From Rhizobium sp. NRK18 (lineage in GTDB: Bacteria > Pseudomonadota > Alphaproteobacteria > Rhizobiales > Rhizobiaceae), in assembly GCF_024385575.1 (NCBI RefSeq), contig NZ_JANFMV010000001.1, forward strand, positions 2,571,681 through 2,635,680: a stretch of 64,000 bases of DNA, written 5' to 3'. The notes beneath the pieces were generated by a model that had not been told where the DNA came from, did no database searches, and saw only the letters and a program-made list of their open reading frames with translations. Below are positions 26,807-37,217 of this stretch, in pieces. The translations under genes were made by a program, and so were the position numbers. Position 1 is the first letter of the stretch. Each line of letters starts with the position of its first letter.

Positions 26807-26918
26807 GCTCACTCGATCCGCAACAGCCTGACGAGCGGCAGACAAGCCGAAGGCTTGTTCCGCGACATGAACCGGCCGATCCGCAAGACGGAATTCAGCG
26901 CAAATTTTGAGGAAATTC

Positions 26919-26944
26919 AATCACCTCTGAGGGGGAAGGTGATT
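26919..26944 (-). terminator. Hairpin downstream of tRNA-Pro
   Basis: AATCACCT (26919-26926) pairs perfectly with AGGTGATT (26937-26944). It lies 6 nt past the 3' end of the minus-strand tRNA and is followed on that strand by a moderately T-rich run. Probable tRNA terminator. Confidence 0.5.
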
Positions 26945-26950
26945 TTAAAA

Positions 26951-27027
<77 letters not shown>

Positions 27028-27108
27028 ACCAGCCATAAAGGCATGCACTCCTTAGTCTTTTCGGATTTTCGACGCAAGGACAAATTGCCAGCGGTTCGCA
27101 GAAAAAAC

Positions 27109-27639
27109 TCAGCGCACCTGATCGAGGAGGCGCTTGCACTCCAGGAGGTCGTAGAGGGTTTCCTGCAGGAGGACACGATCCTCCTTGCCGACGCCGCCGG
27201 CGCGCAGCTCGTCCGTCGATCCGTTATCGCTGCCGCCGAAGCCGAACAGGCGGCGGGTCGGCTTCGGCCGGCCGACCAGCTGGTCATCGTCGAGGCTGAC
27301 ATGCTGTGCCACCTGCTTCGGCGCGGGTTCCTCGGCGGCCGCGGCGATGACCTCGGTCAGGGCTGCCTCGCCATTGGCGACGGCGATCACGAACTTGTTG
27401 CCGTTCGTCTTGAGAAGCTTCTGCACGCCCTTGATCGTATAGCCGTGATCATAGAGCAGATGGCGTATTCCCTTCAGGAGATCGACGTCGTCCGGCCGGT
27501 AGTAGCGCCGGCCGCCACCACGCTTCATCGGCTTGATCTGCGGAAACCGCGTCTCCCAGAAGCGCAGCACATGCTGCGGCAGGTCGAGATCGTCGGCCAC
27601 TTCGCTGATGGTGCGAAATGCATCGGGGCTCTTGTCCAC
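27109..27639 (-). CDS. MerR family transcriptional regulator
   Basis: A 176-residue regulator with an N-terminal MerR winged helix (about 10-78: [24 protein letters not shown]). It is of the HspR/SoxR-unlike type found next to ihfA throughout Rhizobiales. The C-terminal half (about 95-176) is variable and lacks cysteines for metal sensing. The start is a GTG at 27639 with gagaggaa upstream. It is downstream of ihfA on the same strand; its targets are unknown. Confidence 0.88.
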   Translation of the reverse strand: MDKSPDAFRTISEVADDLDLPQHVLRFWETRFPQIKPMKRGGGRRYYRPDDVDLLKGIRHLLYDHGYTIKGVQKLLKTNGNKFVIAVANGEAALTEVIAAAAEEPAPKQVAQHVSLDDDQLVGRPKPTRRLFGFGGSDNGSTDELRAGGVGKEDRVLLQETLYDLLECKRLLDQVR

Positions 27640-27761
27640 AGTTCCTCTCCCACGGCTCGGAAAACCAGATTACGACGAATCGCATGCGATTCAATGCACT
27701 TGAGCCAATCAGTTCAAGTGCGCAGACAGCACAACGGCAGAAATTGTCATGAAAAGAAGGA

Positions 27762-28100
27762 TCAGGCTTCCGGGCTGACCGGCTTTTTCTTCGCCTTGCG
27801 CGACAGATGCGACTTCAGAACCCGCTGCTTGAGCACATTGGAGGCCTTGAAGGTCATGACGCGGCGGGGAGAAATCGGCACCTCTTCCCCGGTCTTCGGA
27901 TTGCGGCCGATGCGCTCCTTCTTGTTGCGCACCTGGAAGGTCGCGAAAGAAGAGAGCTTCACCGTTTCGCCGCGGACGATCGCGTGGCAAATCTCGTCGA
28001 TGACGGTCTCCACCAGCTCCGCCGACTCGGTTCGCGACAGGCCGACTTTTCTAAAAACCGATTCAGCCAGGTCCGCGCGCGTCACAGTCTTGCCGGTCAT
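27762..28100 (-). CDS. ihfA: Integration host factor subunit alpha
   Basis: A 112-residue DNABII protein. Seen: T-R-A-D-L-A-E-S-V at the start, [28 protein letters not shown], whose arm carries the intercalating proline, and the end of the fold at A-S-N-V-L-K-Q-R-V. It bends DNA as a dimer with IhfB, which is not in the window. A basic 15-residue tail (S-R-K-A-K-K-K-P) extends past the E. coli protein, as in other rhizobia. It is placed after fabH and before merR on the same strand. Confidence 0.96.
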   Translation of the reverse strand: MTGKTVTRADLAESVFRKVGLSRTESAELVETVIDEICHAIVRGETVKLSSFATFQVRNKKERIGRNPKTGEEVPISPRRVMTFKASNVLKQRVLKSHLSRKAKKKPVSPEA

Positions 28101-28218
28101 GATTGTCCGCCCTGTATTTATCTCTTGATCAAAAAATAACGGAGAGACTATTGTCGTTAACGCGGGTGGTCAAGCACCTGTCGTATATGAATTTTCAGCG
28201 TTTCCTTGCATGGACGTC

Positions 28219-29190
28219 CTACCACCGCAGCAGGACCGCCCCCCAGGTGAAGCCACCCCCCATGGCTTCGAGCATGACCAGATCACCCTGCTTGATTCGC
28301 CCATCCGCCGCCGCACTGGCCAAAGCCAGCGGAATCGAGGCCGCCGATGTGTTGCCGTGGAGGTCTACGGTGATCACCACCTTCTCCATCGGAATGTCCA
28401 GCTTTTTGGCCGAGCCCTCGATGATGCGTCGATTCGCCTGGTGCGGCACCAGCCAGTCGAGGTCGGCAGCCGTCAGGCCCGCACGGTCGAAGGCGTCGAT
28501 GATGACGTCCGTGATCATGCCGACGGCGTGCTTGAAGACTTCCCTGCCCTGCATGCGCAGATGGCCGATCGTTCCGGTCGTCGACGGGCCGCCGTCGACG
28601 TAGAGCTTGTCCTGATGTGCGCCGTCGGAGCGGAGGCTCGCCGACAGGATACCGCGGTCAGCCGCCGTGCCGTCGCCTTCCATCGCCTCGAGGACGACAG
28701 CGCCGGCGCCGTCACCGAACAAGACACAGGTCGTGCGGTCGTTCCAGTCGAGAATGCGCGAGAAGGTTTCCGCGCCGATCACCAGCACCCGCCGGACCAT
28801 GCTGGAGCGGATATAGTTGTCGGCCGTGGTCATGGCGAAGACGAAGCCCGAACAGACGGCCTGGACGTCGAAGGCGAAGCCGTGATGCATGCCGAGGCGG
28901 TTCTGGATGTTCACGGCGACGGCCGGAAAGGTGTTGTCCGGGGTCGAGGTGGCAACGATGATCATGTCAATGTCGTCGACCGAAAGGCCGGCGCTTGCCA
29001 GCGCTTCGCGGGCAGCACCTTCGCCGAGCGATGCGGTCGTTTCGCCCTCGCCGGCAATGTAGCGCTGGCGGATGCCGGTGCGCTGGACGATCCATTCGTC
29101 GGAGGTCGCAACCTGCTCCTCGAGGTCCTTGTTGGTCACAATACGTTTCGGCAGACAGCTGCCGAAGCCACGCACTACGGAACGGATCAT
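28219..29190 (-). CDS. fabH: Beta-ketoacyl-ACP synthase III
   Basis: A 323-residue condensing enzyme that starts fatty acid synthesis by joining acetyl-CoA to malonyl-ACP. Seen: the catalytic cysteine in Q-A-V-C-S-G-F near residue 112, the histidine in V-P-H-Q-A-N-R-R-I and the asparagine in [10 protein letters not shown]. The ATG at 29190 (MIRSVV) has gaggt 10-11 nt upstream; the frame extends ten codons further. The plsX stop is 19 nt upstream on the same strand. Confidence 0.96.
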   Translation of the reverse strand: MIRSVVRGFGSCLPKRIVTNKDLEEQVATSDEWIVQRTGIRQRYIAGEGETTASLGEGAAREALASAGLSVDDIDMIIVATSTPDNTFPAVAVNIQNRLGMHHGFAFDVQAVCSGFVFAMTTADNYIRSSMVRRVLVIGAETFSRILDWNDRTTCVLFGDGAGAVVLEAMEGDGTAADRGILSASLRSDGAHQDKLYVDGGPSTTGTIGHLRMQGREVFKHAVGMITDVIIDAFDRAGLTAADLDWLVPHQANRRIIEGSAKKLDIPMEKVVITVDLHGNTSAASIPLALASAAADGRIKQGDLVMLEAMGGGFTWGAVLLRW

Positions 29191-29209
29191 TGTCAGTTTA
29201 CCTCGAATT

Positions 29210-30259
29210 TCATGCCACATCCGTTCCGGCCGGCGCGACCGGATGCTTGGAATGATAGATCTTCAGATCTTTTTCTATTTTCTCGGTGAGATTGTTGCGC
29301 ACCATGTTGTAGCCAACGTCGACCGCCGCGGCGAAGCCCTCGGCATCGGTACCGCCATGGCTCTTGATGACGATCCCGTTGAGGCCGAGGAAGACGCCGC
29401 CATTGACCTTGCGCGGATCCATCTTCTCGCGCAGCACGTTGAAGGCGCTCTTGGCCAGCAGATAGCCTAAGCGCGACATCCATGTCCGGGACAGAGCGCC
29501 GCGCAACAGTTCGGCGATCTGGCGGGCCGTGCCTTCGGCAGCCTTCAGCGCGATGTTGCCGGTAAAGCCCTCGGTGACGACGACGTCGACGGTGCCCTTG
29601 CCGATGTCGTCGCCCTCGACGAAGCCGGCATAGCGGATCGTATCGAGATCAGCGTCACGCAGCAGGCGCGCGGCCTCCTTGACCTCTTCGAGACCCTTGA
29701 CCTCCTCGACGCCGACATTGAGCAGGCCGACAGTCGGACGCTTGAGTTCGAACAGGGCCCGCGCCATGGCGCCGCCCATCAGGGCGAAATCGAGCAATTG
29801 CTGTGCGTCGGCGCCGATCGTCGCACCGATATCCAGAACGATGCTTTCGCCGCGGCTCGTCGGCCAGATGCCGGCAATTGCCGGGCGCTCGACATTGGCC
29901 ATGGTGCGCAGGCAGAACTTGGCCATCGCCATCAGCGCGCCGGTGTTGCCGGCGGACACGGCGACGTCGGCCTCATCCGCCTTCACGGCCTCGATCGCCC
30001 GCCACATGCTGGAAACGTAGCGGCCGCGGCGCAGCGCCTGGCTCGGCTTCTCGTCCATGCCGACGGCGATCTCGCAATCGTGGAAAACCGAGCGCTCTTT
30101 GAGTTTCGGATACTTGTCGAGAATCGGCCGGCACTCGCTCTCGATTCCGTAGAGAATGAATGTCACTTCGGGATGACGTTCCTGCGCGATGGCAGCTCCG
30201 GGGATAACGACCTCAGGACCGAAATCGCCACCCATGACATCAAGAGAAATTCTGATCAC
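29210..30259 (-). CDS. plsX: Phosphate acyltransferase
   Basis: A 349-residue peripheral membrane enzyme making acyl-phosphate from acyl-ACP for phospholipid synthesis. It begins [14 protein letters not shown], the family signature, and contains N-T-G-A-L-M-A-M-A and [15 protein letters not shown]. The start codon is GTG at 30259 with aggga 5 nt upstream. It is followed by fabH, the usual plsX-fabH pair, and preceded by the DUF177 gene. Confidence 0.96.
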   Translation of the reverse strand: MIRISLDVMGGDFGPEVVIPGAAIAQERHPEVTFILYGIESECRPILDKYPKLKERSVFHDCEIAVGMDEKPSQALRRGRYVSSMWRAIEAVKADEADVAVSAGNTGALMAMAKFCLRTMANVERPAIAGIWPTSRGESIVLDIGATIGADAQQLLDFALMGGAMARALFELKRPTVGLLNVGVEEVKGLEEVKEAARLLRDADLDTIRYAGFVEGDDIGKGTVDVVVTEGFTGNIALKAAEGTARQIAELLRGALSRTWMSRLGYLLAKSAFNVLREKMDPRKVNGGVFLGLNGIVIKSHGGTDAEGFAAAVDVGYNMVRNNLTEKIEKDLKIYHSKHPVAPAGTDVA

Positions 30260-30355
30260 GCGTCCCTGATCCTTGTTGTTCCGCGTCGAAGCGAAAGTTC
30301 GGCCAAAATAGCGGTTTTACCAACGCATACAACCTGATTGTGAAGTGCGTCCGGA

Positions 30356-30913
30356 CTAGCTGTCCTTTTTCCAGTCCTTCAGCACAGCGAACGGCGACTG
30401 TTTCTTGTCTTCCTTTGCGTCATCCTCGATATGGGCATCGAAGGCGACGCCTTCCTTGCGGGGATAGGGATCGATCGCCAGCGCAACGCATTCGCAGACC
30501 GCCTGACCGGCATCGATTTCGTCGCCCGAAAACTCTTCCGGCAAATCCGGACCTTCCGGATCGAGCACCATCTCGCCACTGGCGTCGGTCATGATGCGGG
30601 CAAGCTTGGAACCCTCCGGCACGAAGATCTGCTCGAAGCGCTCGTCGATGACGCTTGCCACCGGCTCCAGTGTCACAACACAGGACTGCGTCAGTTCCGC
30701 ATGCACCTCACCCTTGACCCGAACACCGTCCTTCTTCCAGCGGGAAACGGTCAGGATGGCGCTCAGGGCGTCCACCGAGCGTACGTTCCAGAAATCGGCC
30801 AGCGCCTTCAGCTCTTCGGCATCGGCTGCCAGCTTCACCTCGACAGGGTTGGCGGAAATATGTCCCACCTTGAGCCGGTAGGAGAAGGGAATCTCGTCTT
30901 CACTGTGCTGCAT
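30356..30913 (-). CDS. DUF177 (YceD family) protein
   Basis: A 185-residue YceD/DUF177 protein. The conserved core is near 85-150: V-T-L-E-P-V-A-S-V-I-D-E-R-F, then D-E-I-D-A-G-Q-A-V-C-E-C-V-A-L-A-I-D-P-Y-P-R-K-E. It is linked in other bacteria to 23S rRNA accumulation and usually sits beside rpmF and plsX. Here rpmF is absent and the ubiquinol-cytochrome c chaperone gene lies 9 nt upstream, a common alphaproteobacterial arrangement. Confidence 0.9.
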   Translation of the reverse strand: MQHSEDEIPFSYRLKVGHISANPVEVKLAADAEELKALADFWNVRSVDALSAILTVSRWKKDGVRVKGEVHAELTQSCVVTLEPVASVIDERFEQIFVPEGSKLARIMTDASGEMVLDPEGPDLPEEFSGDEIDAGQAVCECVALAIDPYPRKEGVAFDAHIEDDAKEDKKQSPFAVLKDWKKDS

Positions 30914-30922
30914 GGTCTTTTC

Positions 30923-31459
30923 CTATTGCCCGGGCACCGGCAGGACAACCGACCCCGTGGCAATCATGTCTTCCGAAACGGCGGCGAGGTTTTTCTCGGC
31001 CTCGATCATCCATTCGGCCAGTCCGGTCATCACGGGCGCGTCCTCCCTGCCCGGATGAATGTTGCGCTTCAGCGCGGACGACAATGACTCGACATCTCTC
31101 GCCTCGAGCGCTGCCGCGTAGCTTTCCAGCCGACCGTAGAACATGCCGGCAAACTTCTTCATCCGCTTCGGGACGCCCGTATCGCCGACACCGAGTTCGC
31201 GAATCGAATGATCGACATCCTCGAAGAAGGCATCCACGACGGCCTGGGCCAATTCCTGTCCGCTCGTCATCGCACTGGCGGTGCGCCGGAAAAACAGGAT
31301 CAGGACCACGCTCAGCATTTCGAAGCGGCCCATCACCGTGTCCGGCACGCCCAGATCGGAATAGAAATATGGTATGCGCGCCGTCGCGGTCAACGCTGCA
31401 TACTGCCGCTCCAAAATCGCCCTGTTGGTCTTCTTGTTGCGAAACAGACTGAAAATCAT
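30923..31459 (-). CDS. Ubiquinol-cytochrome c chaperone family protein
   Basis: A 178-residue helical protein of the CBP3/UQCC1-like family. Seen: Y-F-Y-S-D-L-G-V-P-D-T-V-M-G-R-F-E-M-L near residue 35, and M-K-K-F-A-G-M-F-Y-G-R-L-E-S-Y near 105. In mitochondria relatives assist cytochrome b assembly into the bc1 complex; a similar role in bacteria is plausible but unproved. It is the first gene of the minus-strand operon to plsX-fabH. Its upstream gap carries the structured RNA candidate. Confidence 0.88.
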   Translation of the reverse strand: MIFSLFRNKKTNRAILERQYAALTATARIPYFYSDLGVPDTVMGRFEMLSVVLILFFRRTASAMTSGQELAQAVVDAFFEDVDHSIRELGVGDTGVPKRMKKFAGMFYGRLESYAAALEARDVESLSSALKRNIHPGREDAPVMTGLAEWMIEAEKNLAAVSEDMIATGSVVLPVPGQ

Positions 31460-31563
31460 TCAATTTTCCCGGCAAGCATCGGGCAAACGACCGCAAAGGC
31501 CGGATGCCCATGTTGCATGATTGAGCAAGCTGGTTTACCGAAGCAGTCGCGAATTGCAATGCC

Positions 31564-31679
31564 ATTGTGCCTGAATTCGGCGAATGCCACCGGAGACCTT
31601 CCCCGTGAAGGGTCCGCGGCTGGTAGAACCCAGCCTGAGGCGTCACCGTTCGGTCCGGTCTCCCCGGAAAGGCCACAAT
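31564..31679. ncRNA. Candidate structured RNA (116 nt), unassigned
   Basis: Outer stem ATTGTG-CCT (31564-31572) with AGG-c-CACAAT (31670-31679), 9 bp with one bulge. Middle stem GGAGACC (31592-31598) with GGTCTCC (31657-31663), 7 bp. Inside are hairpins CCTTC-GAAGG, GGCTGG-CCAGCC and ACCG-CGGT, and ATTC-GAAT sits between outer and middle stems. The strand is undecided: it could be a leader of bamE, a leader of the chaperone operon, or a free small RNA. No T-run terminator is seen on either side. I do not recognise the family. Confidence 0.5.
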
Positions 31680-31758
31680 CATGTGCGCAGCAAGGAACCT
31701 TGAGCTTAAAGCCTTGAGGGAAAACCGAGGGGGAACATCGTTGAGGCAATGGTCTTTC

Positions 31759-32238
31759 ATGTCTGACAGGAAACGCATCTACTTGGCCGCAACTCTTGCG
31801 CTCGCCGTGAGCACCGGACTTGCAGGCTGTGAATCGACGAGCGAAGTCTTTCATCAGGGCTACATCGTCGACGAACAGTCGCTGGCGCTCGTCCCGGTCG
31901 GCTCCAGCCGCGAGCAGGTCATGCTGGCGCTCGGTTCACCCTCGACGACAGCGACCTTCGACACAGAAGTCTTCTATTACATCTCGCAGACCCGCGAACG
32001 CGGCGCTGCGTTCATGAAGCAGAAGCTCGTCAGCCAGACCATTCTCGCCATCTATTTCGACAAGAACGGCACAGTCGAGCGCAAGGCCAACTACACCATG
32101 CAGGACGGCAAGGTGTTCGACATGATCTCCCGCACGACGCCGACCGGCGGCAAGGACCTCACCTTCCTGCAGCAGTTGCTGTCCGGCGGTGGCCGGAACG
32201 GCGCAGCCGCAGCGGCGCGCAACGCGCTCGGCGGCTGA
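31759..32238 (+). CDS. bamE: Outer membrane assembly lipoprotein BamE
   Basis: A 159-residue SmpA/OmlA lipoprotein of the outer-membrane beta-barrel assembly complex. The lipobox is L-A-G-C near residue 24. The core is S-L-A-L-V-P-V-G-S-S-R-E-Q-V-M-L-A-L-G-S-P-S, then F-Y-Y-I-S-Q-T-R. The start is ATG 31759 at the signal peptide; a TTG at 31741 has the better ribosome site (gaggggga) and would add six residues. It is followed by a strong terminator and is divergent from the chaperone operon. Confidence 0.93.
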   Translation: MSDRKRIYLAATLALAVSTGLAGCESTSEVFHQGYIVDEQSLALVPVGSSREQVMLALGSPSTTATFDTEVFYYISQTRERGAAFMKQKLVSQTILAIYFDKNGTVERKANYTMQDGKVFDMISRTTPTGGKDLTFLQQLLSGGGRNGAAAAARNALGG

Positions 32239-32265
32239 CAAGAAAAGCAGAGACAGTAATGACAG

Positions 32266-32300
32266 AAAGGCCGCGGATCCGATCCGCGGCCTTTCTCTTT
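32266..32300 (+). terminator. Terminator of bamE
   Basis: A near-perfect 14-bp stem aaaggccgcggatc / gatccgcggccttt followed by ctcttttgg, 28 bp after the bamE stop and upstream of the convergent hppA stop. Confidence 0.88.
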
Positions 32301-32319
32301 TGGACCGTGTCAGCTCGCC

Positions 32320-34455
32320 TCAGGCGAGGATCGCCAGCAGCAGCAACGCCACGATGTTGGTGATCTTGATCGCCGGGTTGACGGCCGGACCGGCCGTATC
32401 CTTGTAAGGGTCACCCACCGTATCACCGGTGACCGACGCCTTGTGGGCGTCGGAACCCTTGACATGGCGGACGCCGTCCTTGTCGACGAAGCCGTCCTCG
32501 AAGGATTTCTTGGCATTGTCCCACGCACCGCCGCCGGACGTCATGGAGATCGCCACGAACAGGCCGTTGACGATCACGCCGAGCAGCGATGCTCCGAGCG
32601 CGGCGAAGGCAGACGCCTTGGAGCCGGAGATCAGCAGCACGCCGAAGTAGACGACGATCGGTGCGAGCACCGGCAGCAGCGAAGGCACGATCATCTCGCG
32701 GATCGCGGCCTTGGTCAGCATGTCGACGGCGCGGCCGTAGTCCGGCTTCTCCGTTCCCTGCATGATACCGGGCTTTTCGCGGAACTGCTTGCGGACTTCC
32801 TCCACCACAGCCCCTGCCGCACGCCCGACCGCCGTCATGGCGATGCCGCCGAAAAGGTAGGGGATCAGGCCGCCGAAGATCAGACCGGCGACGACATAGG
32901 GGTTCGACAGGTCGAAGGAGACCTGCCCCATGTCGGCGAAATACGGGTACTGATCGCCATGTGCGGCAAAGTATCGGAGGTCGTTCGAATAGGCCGCGAA
33001 GAGCACCAGCGCGCCGAGACCGGCGGAACCGATCGCGTAACCCTTGGTGACGGCCTTCGTGGTGTTGCCGACGGCATCGAGCGCGTCGGTGACCTTGCGG
33101 ACATCCGGCGGCAGGTCCGACATTTCGGCGATACCGCCGGCATTGTCGGTGACGGGGCCGAAGGCGTCGAGCGCGACGATCATGCCGGCAAGACCCAGCA
33201 TGGCGGTGACCGCGATGCCGGTGCCGAAAAGGCCGCCGAGCTGATAGGTCGCGATGATGCCGCCGACGATGACGATCGCCGGCAGGGCCGTCGATTCAAG
33301 CGATACGGCAAGGCCCTGGATGACGTTGGTACCGTGTCCGCTGACGGAGGCCTGGGCGATGGAGTTGACCGGCCGCTTGTCCGTGCCGGTGTAGTACTCG
33401 GTGATCACAACGATCAGAGCCGTCACCACGAGACCGACCAGTCCGCACAGGAAGAGGTTCAGGCCGGAAATGACGACGCCGTCGCCGGTGGAGAAATCGC
33501 CCCAGCCGACGGTCAGCGACGTCGCGGCGCCAAGGCCGATGATCGACAGTCCGCCGGTCACGATCAGGCCCTTGTAGAGCGCGCCCATGATCGAGCCGTT
33601 GGTGCCGAGCTTGACGAAGAAGGTGCCGGCGATCGAGGTGATGATGCAGGCGCCACAAATGGCCAGCGGATAGATCATCGCCGAGCCGAGCACGTCGGTA
33701 CCGGCAAAGAAGATCGCGGCGAGAACCATTGTCGCGACCACCGTCACGGCATAGGTCTCGAACAGGTCGGCCGCCATGCCGGCGCAGTCGCCGACATTGT
33801 CGCCGACGTTATCGGCGATGGTGGCGGGATTGCGCGGATCGTCTTCCGGAATACCGGCTTCGACCTTGCCGACGAGGTCACCGCCGACGTCCGCACCCTT
33901 GGTGAAGATACCGCCGCCGAGACGGGCGAAGATGGAGATGAGGGAGGCACCGAAGCCGAGCGCCACGAGCGCGTCGATGACGTCGCGCGAACCGGCTTCA
34001 TGGCCAAGAACCCCGGTGAGGATCAGGAAATAGATCGAGACGCCGAGCAGCGCCAGGCCGGCGACCAGCATGCCGGTGATCGCGCCCGACTTGAAGGCGA
34101 TGTCGAGGCCGGCGGCGAGGCTGTTGGAGGCCGCCTGCGCCGTGCGGACGTTCGCGCGGACCGAGACGTGCATGCCGATAAAGCCGGCGGCACCGGAAAG
34201 GATCGCACCGATCAGGAATCCGATCGCCGCTTCACCGGACAGAAGAAACCAGGCTGCAATGCAGACGATGATGCCGACGATGGCGATCGTCTTGTACTGA
34301 CGGGTGAGATAGGCCTGCGCCCCTTCCCGGATGTAACTCGCAATTTCCTGCATGCGGGCGTTGCCCTGGTCGGCAGCAAGCACCGACTGCGTTGCCCAGA
34401 TGGCGTAAACCACCGAAAGCAACCCGCACACGATTACGCCAATAAGAATTGTCAT
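32320..34455 (-). CDS. hppA: Proton-translocating membrane pyrophosphatase
   Basis: A 711-residue inner-membrane H+-pumping pyrophosphatase with about 16 helices. Signature sites are intact: [21 protein letters not shown] and [12 protein letters not shown]. The segment G-N-T-T-K-A carries Lys where K+-dependent enzymes have Ala, so this is the K+-independent type (family knowledge). ATG 34455 has ggaggaaaa upstream; the frame extends 53 codons further into the leader. It follows an MFS gene on the same strand across 179 bp. Confidence 0.96.
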   Translation of the reverse strand: MTILIGVIVCGLLSVVYAIWATQSVLAADQGNARMQEIASYIREGAQAYLTRQYKTIAIVGIIVCIAAWFLLSGEAAIGFLIGAILSGAAGFIGMHVSVRANVRTAQAASNSLAAGLDIAFKSGAITGMLVAGLALLGVSIYFLILTGVLGHEAGSRDVIDALVALGFGASLISIFARLGGGIFTKGADVGGDLVGKVEAGIPEDDPRNPATIADNVGDNVGDCAGMAADLFETYAVTVVATMVLAAIFFAGTDVLGSAMIYPLAICGACIITSIAGTFFVKLGTNGSIMGALYKGLIVTGGLSIIGLGAATSLTVGWGDFSTGDGVVISGLNLFLCGLVGLVVTALIVVITEYYTGTDKRPVNSIAQASVSGHGTNVIQGLAVSLESTALPAIVIVGGIIATYQLGGLFGTGIAVTAMLGLAGMIVALDAFGPVTDNAGGIAEMSDLPPDVRKVTDALDAVGNTTKAVTKGYAIGSAGLGALVLFAAYSNDLRYFAAHGDQYPYFADMGQVSFDLSNPYVVAGLIFGGLIPYLFGGIAMTAVGRAAGAVVEEVRKQFREKPGIMQGTEKPDYGRAVDMLTKAAIREMIVPSLLPVLAPIVVYFGVLLISGSKASAFAALGASLLGVIVNGLFVAISMTSGGGAWDNAKKSFEDGFVDKDGVRHVKGSDAHKASVTGDTVGDPYKDTAGPAVNPAIKITNIVALLLLAILA

Positions 34456-34554
34456 ATCGCATTTTCCTCCCAAAGCCGGAGCCACAGTGAACGTGCCCCG
34501 GAACAAAGCACGACGACCCTGCCACTCCCCAGGAGAAATCCGCCGCACAAGGGG

Positions 34555-34583
34555 AGATTGCGTTGCACTACAGGGGCCGTCAA
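34555..34583 (-). promoter_or_regulatory. Candidate hppA promoter
   Basis: On the minus strand TTGACG (34583-34578), a 17-bp spacer and CAATCT (34560-34555). It would give hppA its own transcript with a leader of about 90 nt. Confidence 0.5.
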
Positions 34584-34634
34584 GTCCCGCCACGGGAACG
34601 CGACGATTCGGCACTCAGATATTGTGGAAAGGGA

Positions 34635-35858
34635 TCAGATGGTCCGTCTGGCGGCCTTGCGCACCTGCAAGGCGAGCAGAATCAGGCAGAGACCCGTCAC
34701 CGGCCAGATGACGAATGTCATCACGGACCAGCCGAAGGCGAAGTAGACCTTGCCCGACAGGAAGGACGACATGGCGACGAAGCCGAAGAGTACGATGTCG
34801 TGGAAACCCTGTACCTTGTCGGCCTCTTCCGGGCGGTAGCTCGAGGCAACGATGGATGTCGCGCCGATGAAGCCGAAGTTCCAGCCGACGCCGAGCAGGA
34901 TCAATGCGCCCCAGAAATTCCAGAGCGCAATGCCGGCATGAGCGACCAGCGCGCAGCCCATCAGGATGACCAGCCCCATCGCCACAACCTTTTCCGCGCC
35001 GAAGCGGATGATCAGCATGCCGGTGAAGAAGCTGGGGCCGAACATCGCCAGCACGTGCCACTGGATGCCGAGCGTCGACAGTTCGGTCGAGATGCCGCAG
35101 CCATAGACCATGGCCAGCGGTGCGCCGGTCATCATGAAGGTCATCAGCGCATAGGTGGAGATGCCGCAGATCATGCCGGTAACGAAGCGTTGCGTCTTGA
35201 CGATCTCGGAGAGCGGGCGCGGCGCGGCGGTGCCCGGCTCGTGCTTGCGCATGTCGGGCAGCTGCAGGAAGGCAAAGAGCACGAAGACGATGGCGCAGAG
35301 CGGGATCAGCGCCATGTAGGCGCCGGCGAACGGCACGGTCGGCAGCGCATCTTTCAGCCAGATGGCGATCTGCGGACCGAGAACCGCCGAGACGATACCG
35401 CCGACGAGGATCCAGGAAATCGCCTTCGGCTTGTAAAAGGAAGGCGAAACGTCGGCGGCGGCGAAGCGGATCTTCTGGTTGAAGCCGCTGGCGATGCCGA
35501 TCAGCATGAGCGCCAGGGCGAACAGCCAGAAGCTTTGCCGCATCAGGGCAATGGCGGCCAGCGTGCCGCCGCATCCGCCGAGCACGGCGCCGGCCATGAA
35601 GCTGTATTTGCGGCCGATCATGCGCGACAGGATGGCGATCAGCGCCGCGCCGCAGGCTGTGCCGAGATTGAAACCGGTCACAGGCAGGGTGGCGAACGAC
35701 TTGTCGTCGGCAAGAAGCTGATAGCCGGCAAGACCGCCGAGCGATATGGAAACGGGAGCAACAGAGCCCTGGATCGCCTGGGCCACTGCGAGCGCGGCGA
35801 CCTTGCGCTTGGCCAGCCGCAGTTGTTCTTCAATCCCCTGCGTGGCCGCCATGTTCAT
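34635..35858 (-). CDS. MFS transporter
   Basis: A 407-residue carrier with about twelve membrane segments. The first half contains S-R-M-I-G-R-K-Y-S-F-M-A-G, the conserved loop 2-3 basic motif; the central cytosolic loop is near residues 205-235. It resembles the YfcJ/arabinose-efflux-like MFS group, but no substrate is indicated. A gggagag site lies 9 nt before the ATG. It lies between nusB and hppA on the same strand, as in other rhizobia. Confidence 0.87.
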   Translation of the reverse strand: MNMAATQGIEEQLRLAKRKVAALAVAQAIQGSVAPVSISLGGLAGYQLLADDKSFATLPVTGFNLGTACGAALIAILSRMIGRKYSFMAGAVLGGCGGTLAAIALMRQSFWLFALALMLIGIASGFNQKIRFAAADVSPSFYKPKAISWILVGGIVSAVLGPQIAIWLKDALPTVPFAGAYMALIPLCAIVFVLFAFLQLPDMRKHEPGTAAPRPLSEIVKTQRFVTGMICGISTYALMTFMMTGAPLAMVYGCGISTELSTLGIQWHVLAMFGPSFFTGMLIIRFGAEKVVAMGLVILMGCALVAHAGIALWNFWGALILLGVGWNFGFIGATSIVASSYRPEEADKVQGFHDIVLFGFVAMSSFLSGKVYFAFGWSVMTFVIWPVTGLCLILLALQVRKAARRTI

Positions 35859-35893
35859 CTGCGTTTGCTCTCCCGGAGCGCTCGGCGTGCGGC

Positions 35894-36373
35894 TTACCTG
35901 CCGCCGTCCCTGACCTTCTTGGCAAAGCGGTCGAGCACCGCATTGACCAGCTTCGGTTCATCGTCCTCGAAGAACGCCTGGGCGATCTCCATGTATTCGG
36001 TGACGATGACGGCGACGGGAACGTCCTTGCGCTCCAGCAGTTCGAAGGCGCCGGCTCTCAGGATGGCTCGCACCGTCGTATCGAGACGCGACAGCGGCCA
36101 GTCTTCCTGCAGGCAGGAACGGATCATCGGATCGAGCTTGCGCTGGTCGCGCACGACACCGGCGACGATCGAGCGGAACCATGCGGCATCCGCCTTCAGG
36201 TAGGTCTCGCCGTCCAGCTCCTGGCCGAGCCGATAGGTCTCGTATTCGCTGACCACGTCGAGGACGCCGGTCCCGCCGATGTCCATCTGGTAGAGCGCCT
36301 GCACGGCCGCGAGCCGCGCCGCGCCGCGCTGGTTTGCCGGTTTGACCGGTCTTTCGTTTTCAGCTTCAGGCAT
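35894..36373 (-). CDS. nusB: Transcription antitermination factor NusB
   Basis: A 159-residue all-helical protein that binds boxA RNA with NusE/S10 during rRNA antitermination. Seen: [16 protein letters not shown] near residue 15 and the C-terminal [16 protein letters not shown], then K-L-V-N-A-V-L-D. It starts 2 nt after the ribH stop, the conserved ribH-nusB coupling. Confidence 0.95.
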   Translation of the reverse strand: MPEAENERPVKPANQRGAARLAAVQALYQMDIGGTGVLDVVSEYETYRLGQELDGETYLKADAAWFRSIVAGVVRDQRKLDPMIRSCLQEDWPLSRLDTTVRAILRAGAFELLERKDVPVAVIVTEYMEIAQAFFEDDEPKLVNAVLDRFAKKVRDGGR

Positions 36374-36375
36374 TC

Positions 36376-36828
36376 TTATGCACCAAGTTTTTCCTTCAGC
36401 GCGATCATGGTCAGCGCCGCACGGGCGGCAAACCCGCCCTTGTCCTTATCGCTGCGACGCGCACGCGCCCAGGCCTGTTCTTCATTCTCGACCGTCAGGA
36501 TGCCGTTGCCGATGGCCAGCGATTCCGAAACGGCGAGGTCCATCAGCGCCCGCGAGGATTCATTTGCGACGATGTCGAAATGATAGGTCTCGCCGCGAAT
36601 GACCATGCCGAGCGCCACGTAGCCGTCATAGACGACGGCGCCGCTGTCGGCAGCGTCGAGCGCGAAGGCGATCGCCGCCGGGATTTCCAGGGCACCCGGA
36701 ACGGTCACGATGTCATAGGTGGCGCCGGCCTCTTCAAGGGCCGTCTTCGCACCGTCGAGCAAGGCGTCCGCCATGTCGTCGTAAAAGCGCGCTTCGATAA
36801 TAAGGAGATGCGGCGTGGGCTCGGACAT
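36376..36828 (-). CDS. ribH: 6,7-dimethyl-8-ribityllumazine synthase
   Basis: A 150-residue lumazine synthase, the penultimate riboflavin enzyme. Seen: I-I-E-A-R-F-Y at the start, [12 protein letters not shown] near residue 40, [14 protein letters not shown] near 72 with the catalytic histidine, and A-I-G-N-G-I-L-T-V near 105. It is first in the ribH-nusB pair and apart from ribED, which lie upstream on the same strand. No FMN riboswitch is visible in front of it. Confidence 0.96.
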   Translation of the reverse strand: MSEPTPHLLIIEARFYDDMADALLDGAKTALEEAGATYDIVTVPGALEIPAAIAFALDAADSGAVVYDGYVALGMVIRGETYHFDIVANESSRALMDLAVSESLAIGNGILTVENEEQAWARARRSDKDKGGFAARAALTMIALKEKLGA

Positions 36829-37217
36829 GATGGACCTTCCGTTCTTCGACGACTATAGGCGGCTGACTGTGAGGCGCCGGTCAAACCATGCCGACGGGCA
36901 ATTGGCAAGTCTTTTTCTTGACCGCCCCGCCGGGCGTCGCGATCCGAGAGGATGAAGCAAGACGCCCACTTGCGAAGAGGCAGGACATTCCGGTGCATTC
37001 GCCGTTGGCCAATCGACACATAAAGCGCCTTCAGCAGACCGCCCGCAACGCGCGAAACATGGCGTTTCCGTGGCGGATTTCATGAACAATATTTAATAGA
37101 TTTCAGAACGTTAGGAGCATTGAAGTGGGTTTTTACTGCTCCATTTCTTCATCTGTAACACGACGGAACTTCTTTTCACCCCACCCGGTTCCGCCTGATT
37201 TTGACAGGAGACCTATC
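36829..37217. other. Intergenic region between ribH and a secreted-protein gene (389 bp)
   Basis: A divergent spacer. On the minus strand near 36853-36884 there is TTGACC and, 18 bp on, GCCTAT, a weak candidate ribH promoter. The side facing the plus-strand gene has an AT-rich stretch (aatatttaataga, 37087-37099) that could hold a promoter. I see no FMN riboswitch, tRNA or credible ORF. Confidence 0.5.

Noticed and set aside
31592..31663. A 72-nt segment closed by a 7-bp stem that looks at first like a tRNA.
   Set aside because: No TTCRANY T-loop next to the 3' acceptor strand and no valid anticodon arm on either strand; reported instead as an unassigned structured RNA.
32443..34746. Long open frame antisense to hppA (and similar frames antisense to aspS at 53759 and parC at 50277).
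   Set aside because: They mirror the codon structure of GC-rich real genes, lack ribosome sites and show low-complexity Asp/Arg/Gly-rich translations.
36829..37217. FMN riboswitch expected near riboflavin genes.
   Set aside because: None of the conserved RFN blocks is present here or in the leader of glyA-nrdR-ribD.
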